Below, piece by piece: positions 20,692 to 26,875 of a DNA stretch of 26,875 nt. The DNA lies in the NCBI GenBank assembly GCA_049695975.1, contig JBAVTE010000007.1, forward strand, positions 1 through 26,875, in the 5' to 3' direction. Below the pieces are notes generated by a model. The model ran no database searches. It was given only the letters and a program-made list of their open reading frames with translations, and was not told where the DNA came from. The stretch comes from CAILDB01 sp049695975. GTDB taxonomy: Bacteria > Patescibacteriota > Minisyncoccia > Phycocordibacterales > GWA1-40-21. Position numbers and translations under genes: made by a program. The number at the start of each line of letters is the position of its first letter. The first letter of the stretch is position 1.

Positions 20692-21288
20692 ATGCAAAAT
20701 ACAAAGAGTTTAATCAAGGAAACAGTGGCAATAATCCTCGTCTCACTTGCTGTTGTGATTCCCATCAGAATCTACATAGCCCAACCATTCATAGTCAGTG
20801 GTGGCTCAATGGACAATACCTTCATAAATGGGCAATATTTGATAGTCGACGAAATATCATACAGATTCGAATCACCACAAAGGGGTGATGTCGTCATATT
20901 CAAAATTCCACCAGAAGCTGTAGCTTTGTCAAGCAATATGCTCAGTTCAAAAATATATTTTATTAAAAGAATCATCGGCTTGCCAGGGGAAACAGTAAGC
21001 ATAGATGGAAATGATGTGACAATTATTAATAAAGATAATCCCGATGGAATGAAGCTTGTGGAAAAATACACTTTGGTGGACAACACTATTCATCAGACGA
21101 TTAGTATGAAAAAAACATGGACACTTGGAAACAATGAATACTTTGTAATGGGCGACAACAGGGACAATAGCTCCGACTCTAGATATTGGGGGCCATTAAA
21201 AGCAGATCTCATTAAGGGTAGACCAATGATACGTCTTTTCCCTATCACAAAAATATCCTTTCTTCCTGGAAAAGTCACTTTTAAATAA
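20692..21288 (+). CDS. lepB: Signal peptidase I
   Basis: The 198 residues have one N-terminal transmembrane helix (about 10-30) followed by the catalytic domain outside the membrane. Box B is SGGSMDNTF with the nucleophile S39; the usual Pro after SMx is replaced. The catalytic Lys is K92 in YFIKRIIGLPGE, RGDVVIFK comes before it, and GDNRDNSSDSR is box E. The enzyme removes signal peptides from exported proteins, for example the pilin-like proteins of this window. A longer reading frame upstream (from 20521) only translates repeat E2. The ATG at 20683 is possible but precedes the predicted transcription start. The HisRS-like gene follows 61 bases later on its own promoter. Confidence 0.93.
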   Translation: MQNTKSLIKETVAIILVSLAVVIPIRIYIAQPFIVSGGSMDNTFINGQYLIVDEISYRFESPQRGDVVIFKIPPEAVALSSNMLSSKIYFIKRIIGLPGETVSIDGNDVTIINKDNPDGMKLVEKYTLVDNTIHQTISMKKTWTLGNNEYFVMGDNRDNSSDSRYWGPLKADLIKGRPMIRLFPITKISFLPGKVTFK

Positions 21289-21336
21289 ATTTGAAAAAAT
21301 ATGCAAACTGAAAATTCAGGAAACGATTAAAACGTG

Positions 21337-21342
21337 TAATAT
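21337..21342 (+). promoter_or_regulatory. -10 element of the HisRS-like gene, leaderless
   Basis: TAATAT lies seven bases before the ATG. There is no SD, so translation is probably leaderless. Confidence 0.5.
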
Positions 21343-21349
21343 AAAAATT

Positions 21350-22564
21350 ATGAAAAAAAATAATAAAAAAATAAATAGCAAAATTTCAAATGGTGGACAA
21401 AAATTTGTAAATTTTCACCCAATAGATGAGGATTTTTTATCTGCAATTTACTATGGATTTACAACTACAAAAGTTTCAGAAGTTACAAAAGAAGACAAAG
21501 CAAAAACCTCCTCACTAAAAGAAAACTGGGCAAAAGCCCACAAGGATTTACATTGGCTGTTTTCTGAAAATTTTGTAGAAGAAAGAGCCTCTTTTCTACG
21601 ACATTTTACTGACAACATGGTAGGTATTCCCCAACCAGCCACTATTGCATATGAATCAAACAACCTTGAACAAAGAGGTAAAAAAACCTTGAATCTCGAA
21701 GTTATCGGAACCGAAAAAAGTATTGCCGAAGCAATTCTTATTAAAACAGCTGTAGCAATTCTCAAAGATAATGGTGCAAAAGATATTACTATAGATGTAA
21801 ATAGCATCGGCGACAAAGATTCAATCAACAAATTTACAAAAGATTTAGTTTCATATTACAAAAAAAATCTAAACAATACACCCGCCTGTTGCAGACAAAA
21901 CTTCAAGAAAGATCCTTTCTATGCCGCGTCCTGCCAGAATAAACAATGCTTAGAAACAAAAGAAAACATACCGAATGCTATCACTTCCCTCTCAGATGAT
22001 AGTAGAAGACATTTTACCGAAGTTTTGGAATATATAGAGACAATGGGTATCCCATATAATATAAACAAATGCCTTTTGTCAGACAGAAAATACTGTTCCC
22101 AGGCTGTCTTTGAAATAAAAGGTAAAATTGGGAAAAATAAAAAAGAGGAGGTCCTAGCTATCGGTTTCAGATATGATGGTCTTGCACAAAAACTTGGTTT
22201 TAAAAAAGATCTTATGGGAGTAGGTATCAAAATTTTCTTAGATAAAAACAAAAAAACCAAATTCATTTCTAAAATAAAAAAACCAAAAATATTCTTCATA
22301 CAAATTAGTGACGAAGCCAAACAGAAAAGTTTTGAGGTTATAGAAATTTTGAGAAAAGCAAAAATTCTTGTCTATCATTTTCTTGGCAGAGATAAATTTG
22401 GTAGTCAATCCGCACCAATAGAAAAACTCAAAGTTCCATATGTAATGATAATGGGCAAAAGAGAATCATTGGAAAATACAGTAATGGTCAGAGAAAATCT
22501 GACCAGAACACAAGTGATAGTTCCATTATCTGAACTTGCAGATTATATTAAAAAGTTGGAATAA
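21350..22564 (+). CDS. HisRS-like protein lacking catalytic motifs
   Basis: The 404 residues align along their length with histidyl-tRNA synthetase. LNLEVIGTEKSIAEAILIKT and INSIG-type DVNSIGDKDS (149-158) are the class II core. HFTEVLEYIETMGIPYNI (221-238) and QAVFEI follow, and the last ~95 residues fit the HGTP anticodon-binding fold. Key parts are missing. Motif 1 lacks its Pro (YGFTTTKVSEVT). The motif 2 FRxE arginine is absent (YESNNLEQRGK before LEVIG). The HisA motif RGLDYY reads LSDRKYC (244-250), so the catalytic Arg is gone, and GGRYD reads GFRYD. It may be a regulator, a HisZ-like subunit or a tRNA-binding pseudo-synthetase. Whether a normal hisS exists elsewhere cannot be seen. 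Confidence 0.78.
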   Translation: MKKNNKKINSKISNGGQKFVNFHPIDEDFLSAIYYGFTTTKVSEVTKEDKAKTSSLKENWAKAHKDLHWLFSENFVEERASFLRHFTDNMVGIPQPATIAYESNNLEQRGKKTLNLEVIGTEKSIAEAILIKTAVAILKDNGAKDITIDVNSIGDKDSINKFTKDLVSYYKKNLNNTPACCRQNFKKDPFYAASCQNKQCLETKENIPNAITSLSDDSRRHFTEVLEYIETMGIPYNINKCLLSDRKYCSQAVFEIKGKIGKNKKEEVLAIGFRYDGLAQKLGFKKDLMGVGIKIFLDKNKKTKFISKIKKPKIFFIQISDEAKQKSFEVIEILRKAKILVYHFLGRDKFGSQSAPIEKLKVPYVMIMGKRESLENTVMVRENLTRTQVIVPLSELADYIKKLE

Positions 22565-22578
22565 GCCTTGCAAAATAT

Positions 22579-22584
22579 TATAAT
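22579..22584 (+). promoter_or_regulatory. -10 element of the rpsU-ybeY operon
   Basis: TATAAT lies 21 bases before the rpsU ATG, giving a leader of about 15 bases without SD. Confidence 0.5.
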
Positions 22585-22605
22585 TATGTTACCATCAAAC
22601 GCATT

Positions 22606-22875
22606 ATGGCTATAAATATAGAGGTAGAAAAAAATAGTAATGAGTCAAATACAAGCATTATCAAAAGATTCACCAAAAAAGTGCAAGGTTCTGGAATTTT
22701 ACCAAGAGTCAAATCCATCAGATATTCCAAAAGAGATTTGTCGTCTTATAAAACAAAAATGAAAACTCTTGAATCCATAAAAAGGAAAGCAGAAATAATG
22801 GAACTTATTAAAATGGGGAAAATGCAAGCTGTCGTCCCAGGACAAAGAAAACCAAAAGCTCCTGTCAAAAAATAA
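22606..22875 (+). CDS. rpsU: Ribosomal protein bS21
   Basis: The 89-residue basic protein has the bS21 core: NESNTSIIKRFTKKVQGSG, then RVKSIRYSKRDLSSYKTK, followed by a helix with many Lys. It binds near the 3' end of 16S rRNA in the small subunit. CPR versions carry such N- and C-terminal extensions. It is co-transcribed with ybeY, whose ATG overlaps its stop codon (TAATG). No SD precedes it. Confidence 0.88.
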   Translation: MAINIEVEKNSNESNTSIIKRFTKKVQGSGILPRVKSIRYSKRDLSSYKTKMKTLESIKRKAEIMELIKMGKMQAVVPGQRKPKAPVKK

Positions 22876-23264
22876 TGTCGCCTGAGGAAAATTTTTTAAT
22901 AACAAATAAGACAAAAGGCAAACTACCTAGTTTGCCTTTTTTTGAAATGAAGGAAAAGATTTTGGGCAAAAATTATTCTTTATGCTTAAATTTTATTGGA
23001 GTAGATAGAATAAGAGCCCTAAACGCTAAATACAGAAAAATAAACAAAGCCACAGATATATTGAGCTTTCCCCTATCTAAAACAGAAGGAGAAATTTTCA
23101 TTTGTCCGAAAATAACTAAGAATGAGGCCGTAAAATTTCAAAGAAAACTAAACAATTTTTTTTCATTTCTATTTATTCACGGACTTGTTCACCTTTCCGG
23201 ATATGATCATGGACCAAAAATGGAAATTTTGGAAAAGAAATACAGAAATTATTTCCATATTTAA
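22875..23264 (+). CDS. ybeY: Endoribonuclease YbeY (rRNA maturation)
   Basis: The 129 residues include the signature IHGLVHLSGYDHG (101-113), whose three His (H102, H106, H112) bind zinc. LNAKYRKINKATDILSFPL (49-67) is the family's second motif. The enzyme acts in 16S rRNA maturation and ribosome quality control. The start overlaps the rpsU stop by one base, so the two are translationally coupled and functionally linked. The protein is a little shorter than the usual 150-170 residues. Confidence 0.95.
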   Translation: MSPEENFLITNKTKGKLPSLPFFEMKEKILGKNYSLCLNFIGVDRIRALNAKYRKINKATDILSFPLSKTEGEIFICPKITKNEAVKFQRKLNNFFSFLFIHGLVHLSGYDHGPKMEILEKKYRNYFHI

Positions 23265-23275
23265 CTATTTTAGTT

Positions 23276-23281
23276 TATAAT
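23276..23281 (+). promoter_or_regulatory. -10 element of ftsA
   Basis: TATAAT directly touches the ATG at 23282, so that ATG would lie upstream of the transcript start. The ATG at 23309, 27 bases after the -10, is the usable start. Confidence 0.55.
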
Positions 23282-23308
23282 ATGTTAATAAATAACAAAT
23301 CATTTATA

Positions 23309-24493
23309 ATGAAAAACTTTTCAGTTGGAATAGACATCGGAACATATCAAATAAAAGTTGTGGTTGTTTCTGATTCAATAGAAGCAGGTAAGAAAAATCC
23401 AGAAATACTTGGAGTTGGTTTTGCGGAGTCAAAAGGTCTAAGACATGGATACATCATCAATTCATCTGATGTATCAAAAAGTTTAAAAGTGGCGATTGCC
23501 CAAGCAGAACACTCTTCAAAATTAAAAATACACAATGCCTATCTTTCCATTGGCGGTATCGGATTATCAAGTATTGTTTCCAAAGGTTCCATAATGACTT
23601 CAAAAGCAGATATGGACATTACCGATGCGGATGTCCAAAATGTTTTAGAAATTGCAGAAAGCGAAATTCCACAGACATCAATAATCAACAAAAAAATTAT
23701 TCATTCTATTCCATTATCATACAAAGTAGATGGACAAATGATTATGGGTCGGCCAAATAATATGAAAGGCAACAAGCTTGAAGTAAAAGCCCTGTTCGTT
23801 GTTTGTATCGAACAACATTTAAACGACCTCATCTCCGCGGTTGAAAAAACAGGAGTAGATGTCTTGGACATAATGGCATCCCCTATTGCGGGTTCACTCG
23901 TCACTTTAAACAAAAATCAAAAGACTGCAGGTTGTGTCCTAGCCAATATTGGTTCTGAAACTGTTTCTATTGTTGTTTTTGAAAATAACATACCAATCTC
24001 ACTCGAAGTTTTTCCTATTGGTGGAACAGATATTACAAATGACATTGCTTTAGGACTTCGTATTCCATTAAATGAAGCAGAACAAATAAAAGTTTCTTCG
24101 ATAGAACCAAATTTTTCCAAAAAGAAATTGGAAGAAATAATTTCAGCTAGATTGTCAGACATCTTTGAACTCATCGAGGCTCATCTTAAAAAAATTGGTA
24201 GAAATGGACTTTTGCCAGCAGGTATAATTCTCACTGGTGGAGGTGCTGGGATTGGATCTATTGAAGATATGGCCAAACTCTCTCTCAGGTTGCCTTCAAA
24301 AGTGGCTCTTGTAAGTTTTATGTCAAATTCCAAAAATACACAAATCAAGGATTCATCTTGGTCAGTTGCTTATGGATTAGCCACATGGGGTTTAGATAAT
24401 ACAGAAGATATACCAGAAGGTATTCGAATTACAAGCAATACAAAAAATTTCTTTTCTTGGTTAAAAGACTATATTCAAAAATTTCTTCCATAA
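23309..24493 (+). CDS. ftsA: Cell division protein FtsA
   Basis: The 394 residues form an actin-like ATPase that anchors FtsZ to the membrane. VGIDIGTYQIKVVVV is the phosphate-1 motif, VLANIGSETVSIVVFE is phosphate-2 and GIILTGGGAGIGSIEDMA is the adenosine motif. The 1C subdomain lies between the first two. The C-terminal peptide NFFSWLKDYIQKFLP is an amphipathic membrane-targeting helix. The start at 23309 is preferred over the in-frame ATG at 23282 because the -10 ends at 23281. It precedes ftsZ by 135 bases. Confidence 0.93.
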   Translation: MKNFSVGIDIGTYQIKVVVVSDSIEAGKKNPEILGVGFAESKGLRHGYIINSSDVSKSLKVAIAQAEHSSKLKIHNAYLSIGGIGLSSIVSKGSIMTSKADMDITDADVQNVLEIAESEIPQTSIINKKIIHSIPLSYKVDGQMIMGRPNNMKGNKLEVKALFVVCIEQHLNDLISAVEKTGVDVLDIMASPIAGSLVTLNKNQKTAGCVLANIGSETVSIVVFENNIPISLEVFPIGGTDITNDIALGLRIPLNEAEQIKVSSIEPNFSKKKLEEIISARLSDIFELIEAHLKKIGRNGLLPAGIILTGGGAGIGSIEDMAKLSLRLPSKVALVSFMSNSKNTQIKDSSWSVAYGLATWGLDNTEDIPEGIRITSNTKNFFSWLKDYIQKFLP

Positions 24494-24599
24494 TTGATAA
24501 TACTGCAACATACTATAAAACTTGGTCAATCTTTCCCTTTTTTACTTTCTTTTGCTATTATTAAGAGCAAAGGATTTTGAGAATTTTATTAATTTAATT

Positions 24600-24623
24600 T
24601 GCTGTAATAAACAGCTGTTTTTA
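24600..24623 (+). promoter_or_regulatory. Small hairpin with T run upstream of ftsZ
   Basis: GCTGT-AATAA-ACAGC (24601-24615) followed by TGTTTTTAT sits five bases before the ftsZ ATG. The five-base-pair stem is weak for a terminator but might attenuate transcription from ftsA into ftsZ. Confidence 0.35.
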
Positions 24624-24628
24624 TAAAT

Positions 24629-25786
24629 ATGCCACAAATAAAACCAGAGATAGAGGCTTTTGCCAGAATAAAAGTATTGGGAGTTGGGGGTTCAGGAAAA
24701 AATGCTGTCAACCACATGATAAACTCTAAAGTAAAAGGGGTTGATTTCATTGCCATAAATACAGATGCCCAAGACTTGCATCAATCACTTGCCCACAAAA
24801 AAATCCATATAGGAAAAAATCTAACAAAAGGTCTTGGTACTGGCATGAACCCTGAAATAGGAAAAAGGGCAGCAGAAGAAACAAAAGAAGAAATTCAAGA
24901 AGCATTGAAAGGTTCTGATATGGTATTTGTCGCTGGAGGTATGGGTGGAGGAACATGTAGTGGAGCTGCACCTATAGTGGCAAGGACAGCCAAAGAGCTT
25001 GGAGCTCTTACTGTGGCAGTGGTTACAAAACCATTTATGTTTGAAGGTCTTCAGAGAAATAAAATTGCAGAACAATCAATAGAGGAACTCCGAAAGTGTG
25101 TAGATGCTATTATTGTAATTCCAAACGACCGACTTATTGCGACTGTTTCCAAAGACACAACTGCTAAATCTGCTTTTGCTATGTGTGATGATGTTTTAAG
25201 ACAAGCGGTAGAAGGTATCTCCGACCTTATCACCACACCCGGAATCATCAACACTGACTTTGCGGATATAAAAGCTGTTATGGAAAATGCTGGTCCTGCA
25301 CTTATGGGAGTCGGCACGGCCTCAGGAGAAAAGAGGGCAGAAGAAGCCGCGAGAATGGCTATTAGTTCACCACTTCTTGAAGTCTCTATAAACGGTGCAA
25401 AAGGAGTCCTCTTCTCTATCGCTGGAGGAGATGACCTTACTCTTTTTGAAATTCAGGATGCAGCAAGAGTGATTACAGAATCAATGGATCCAAATGCAAA
25501 AGTTATTTTTGGTACAATTCATGATGAAAAACTAAAAAAGAATGAATTAAAAATCACTGTCATCGCTTCTGGATTTTCTGATGTCCCATCAAAAAAATCT
25601 CTTTTTCAAACAATGACGCAAAAAGATGTCGTTAAAACTGAAACAGAAAAAGAAAAAAAGACATTTTTTAGTCAACCAGAAACAAAAAAAGAAGAAGTGG
25701 AGGTAAAAAAAGAAGTAAAAACAGAAGAAGATGATTCTGACTGGGGTTCCGTACCTGCTTTTCTTAGAAGATCAAAACTTAAATAA
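24629..25786 (+). CDS. ftsZ: Cell division protein FtsZ
   Basis: The 385-residue tubulin homolog polymerises at the division site using GTP. The N-terminal GVGGSGKNAVNHM and the T7-loop TDFADIKAVM are canonical. The tubulin signature, normally GGGTGTG, reads GGGTCSG, with Cys at residue 110 in the phosphate-binding loop. After the globular part there is a Lys/Glu-rich linker (about 330-370), then the conserved C-terminal peptide WGSVPAFLRRSKLK, which should bind FtsA. A strong hairpin follows the stop codon. The ATG is not preceded by an SD. Confidence 0.95.
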   Translation: MPQIKPEIEAFARIKVLGVGGSGKNAVNHMINSKVKGVDFIAINTDAQDLHQSLAHKKIHIGKNLTKGLGTGMNPEIGKRAAEETKEEIQEALKGSDMVFVAGGMGGGTCSGAAPIVARTAKELGALTVAVVTKPFMFEGLQRNKIAEQSIEELRKCVDAIIVIPNDRLIATVSKDTTAKSAFAMCDDVLRQAVEGISDLITTPGIINTDFADIKAVMENAGPALMGVGTASGEKRAEEAARMAISSPLLEVSINGAKGVLFSIAGGDDLTLFEIQDAARVITESMDPNAKVIFGTIHDEKLKKNELKITVIASGFSDVPSKKSLFQTMTQKDVVKTETEKEKKTFFSQPETKKEEVEVKKEVKTEEDDSDWGSVPAFLRRSKLK

Positions 25787-25831
25787 AAGAAAAGACCTCT
25801 TTTTTTGCTACAAAAAAAGAGGTCTTTTCTT
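25787..25831 (+). terminator. Bidirectional terminator between ftsZ and the trxB-like gene
   Basis: A 20-bp perfect stem, AAGAAAAGACCTCTTTTTTT (25787-25806) and its complement (25812-25831), with loop GCTAC. It starts one base after the ftsZ stop and ends nine bases before the next ATG. Confidence 0.93.
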
Positions 25832-25840
25832 AATAAAAAA

Positions 25841-26758
25841 ATGCAATACGAACTCATCATTATTGGTGGCGGTCCTGCTGGCATAGCTGCAGGTGTATAT
25901 TCTGCTAGAAAAAAAATTAAAACCCTACTCATCACAGAGCATTTTCGTGGCCAAAGTGCAGTATCGGGTGATATTCAAAACTGGATTGGTTCTATTTCTG
26001 TATCTGGTGAAAAACTTTCAAAAGATTTAGAAAATCATTTAAAACATTATTCAAAAGAAATTGATGTTAAAGAAAAAGAAACAGTAAATGAAATTAAGAA
26101 AATTGAAAATTATTTTTCTGTAAAGACGAACAAAAATGAATACAAAACAAAAACAATTCTTATTGCTTCAGGAAGCATAAGAAGAAAAATTGATGTAAAA
26201 GGTGCAAATGAATATGAAAATAAAGGTGTTACTTACTGTGCCACTTGTGATGGACCAATGTTTACTGATATGGATGTAATTGTGATTGGTGGAGGAAATT
26301 CCGCTTTTCTTTCTGCTTCCCAACTTTCAGCGTACGCTAGAAGCGTCACGATACTTCAAAGGAGCGTTTTTCGCGCCGAGCCAACAGTCATTTCCAATAC
26401 CCTCTCAAACCCAAAGATTAAAGGTATTACAAATGTTGATTTGCTTGAAATAAAAGGAGACAAATTTGTTACTGGCATTGTTTACAAAGATAAGGAAACG
26501 GCCGAAATAAAAGAATTGCCTGCCCAAGGGATTTTTGTAGAAATTGGTGCCAATCCATCTATCGACTTTGTAAAAAACGGCATTGTAAAGCTAGATGAGA
26601 AAGAACAAATTATTGTTGATTCCAAAACCCAAAAAACGAGTACAGAAGGAGTCTGGTCTGCCGGTGACTGTACTGATGGACTTTATAAACAAAACAATAT
26701 TGCTGTAGGAGATGCTATTAAAGCAGTAGAAGATATTTTTAGATTTTTAAAAAGTTAA
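25841..26758 (+). CDS. trxB: Thioredoxin-reductase-like flavoprotein
   Basis: The 305 residues have the FAD-binding GGGPAG (9-14), the redox-active pair C133/C136 in YCATCDGP, the NAD(P)-binding GGGNSAFLSA (near 149) and the C-terminal FAD motif VWSAGDCTD. The length is typical for TrxB. The usual HRRxxFRA NADPH-specifying stretch reads LQRSVFRAEP, so preference for NADPH is doubtful. It reduces thioredoxin or a related partner. The in-frame ATG at 25805 falls inside the terminator hairpin, so 25841 is chosen. Its promoter is unclear. Confidence 0.88.
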   Translation: MQYELIIIGGGPAGIAAGVYSARKKIKTLLITEHFRGQSAVSGDIQNWIGSISVSGEKLSKDLENHLKHYSKEIDVKEKETVNEIKKIENYFSVKTNKNEYKTKTILIASGSIRRKIDVKGANEYENKGVTYCATCDGPMFTDMDVIVIGGGNSAFLSASQLSAYARSVTILQRSVFRAEPTVISNTLSNPKIKGITNVDLLEIKGDKFVTGIVYKDKETAEIKELPAQGIFVEIGANPSIDFVKNGIVKLDEKEQIIVDSKTQKTSTEGVWSAGDCTDGLYKQNNIAVGDAIKAVEDIFRFLKS

Positions 26759-26759
26759 T

Positions 26760-26875
26760 TTAATCTTTTTTTGTTTTCTGCATTTTTCCTGCTAGAAAAA
26801 TGTCTCCGCTGTTCGAGCCCTCTACCACCCAGTCAAAAACAGCTAAATGCTCCAAGCACTCGCATTTATCTAGTT
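26760..26875 (-). CDS. 3' end of an unidentified gene (partial)
   Basis: On the minus strand a continuous frame enters from beyond the window and ends at TAA (26760-26762). The last 37 residues read LDKCECLEHLAVFDWVVEGS, then NSGDIFLAGKMQKTKKD. They look like normal coding sequence, with no stop in frame and mixed polarity. The family is not recognised. The gene is convergent with the trxB-like gene, only one base from its stop. It is too short here for a confident call. Confidence 0.5.
   Translation of the reverse strand, partial: LDKCECLEHLAVFDWVVEGSNSGDIFLAGKMQKTKKD

Noticed and set aside
1..26875. CRISPR array or transposase-bearing insertion sequence
   Set aside because: No regularly spaced short direct repeats and no transposase or recombinase gene were found; the repeats seen are palindromes, inverted arms or leader copies.

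Overview
The window looks like a chromosome segment of a Candidate Phyla Radiation (Patescibacteria), Parcubacteria-like bacterium. This is an inference from AT-rich sequence, small densely packed housekeeping genes, a run of small type IV secretion pilin-like proteins, almost no Shine-Dalgarno (SD) sequences ahead of housekeeping genes, several apparently leaderless genes, and hairpin terminators of the AAAAGCCCCGCC type. No 16S gene is present to settle the taxonomy.

Layout. 1-1898: a perfect 119-bp inverted repeat encloses an XRE-type regulator and an anchored surface protein. 2031-5615: miaA, a tract of duplicated palindromes built from the end of a tRNA-Trp gene, tRNA-Trp, rpmG (bL33, too short for most ORF callers), murJ and the RNase P RNA gene. 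5660-10038: a twice-repeated accessory unit. Each copy has a matched promoter, a conserved leader with boxA-like and boxB-like elements, an SPFH-like membrane protein, a translationally coupled multi-TM protein with a shared C-terminal domain, and the same terminator. Unlike the rest of the window, this cluster uses strong SD sequences. 10066-13775 (minus): methyltransferase, membrane-anchored solute-binding-like protein and five small pilin-like membrane proteins in one tight gene string. 13989-16442 (minus): gyrA. 16549-20623: three copies of a ~125-130 bp element with inverted termini. One end of each copy abuts the ATG of a gene (a small membrane protein, an S1-domain protein, pth), and a degenerate metallo-beta-lactamase-fold gene lies among them. 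19299-19868 (minus): a Cys-rich orphan gene with a possible 10-codon leader ORF. 20692-25786: lepB, a catalytically degenerate HisRS-like gene, rpsU, ybeY, ftsA and ftsZ, followed by a thioredoxin-reductase-like gene and the 3' end of a convergent gene.

Functionally, the core genes serve tRNA modification and translation (miaA, tRNA-Trp, rnpB, pth, rpmG, rpsU, ybeY, S1), DNA topology (gyrA), envelope synthesis and export (murJ, lepB, pilin-like operon) and division (ftsA, ftsZ). The points most worth following up are the duplicated SPFH cluster with its nut-like leader, the start-codon-abutting repeat element, the HisRS paralog that lacks catalytic motifs, and the family of long palindromes between genes.
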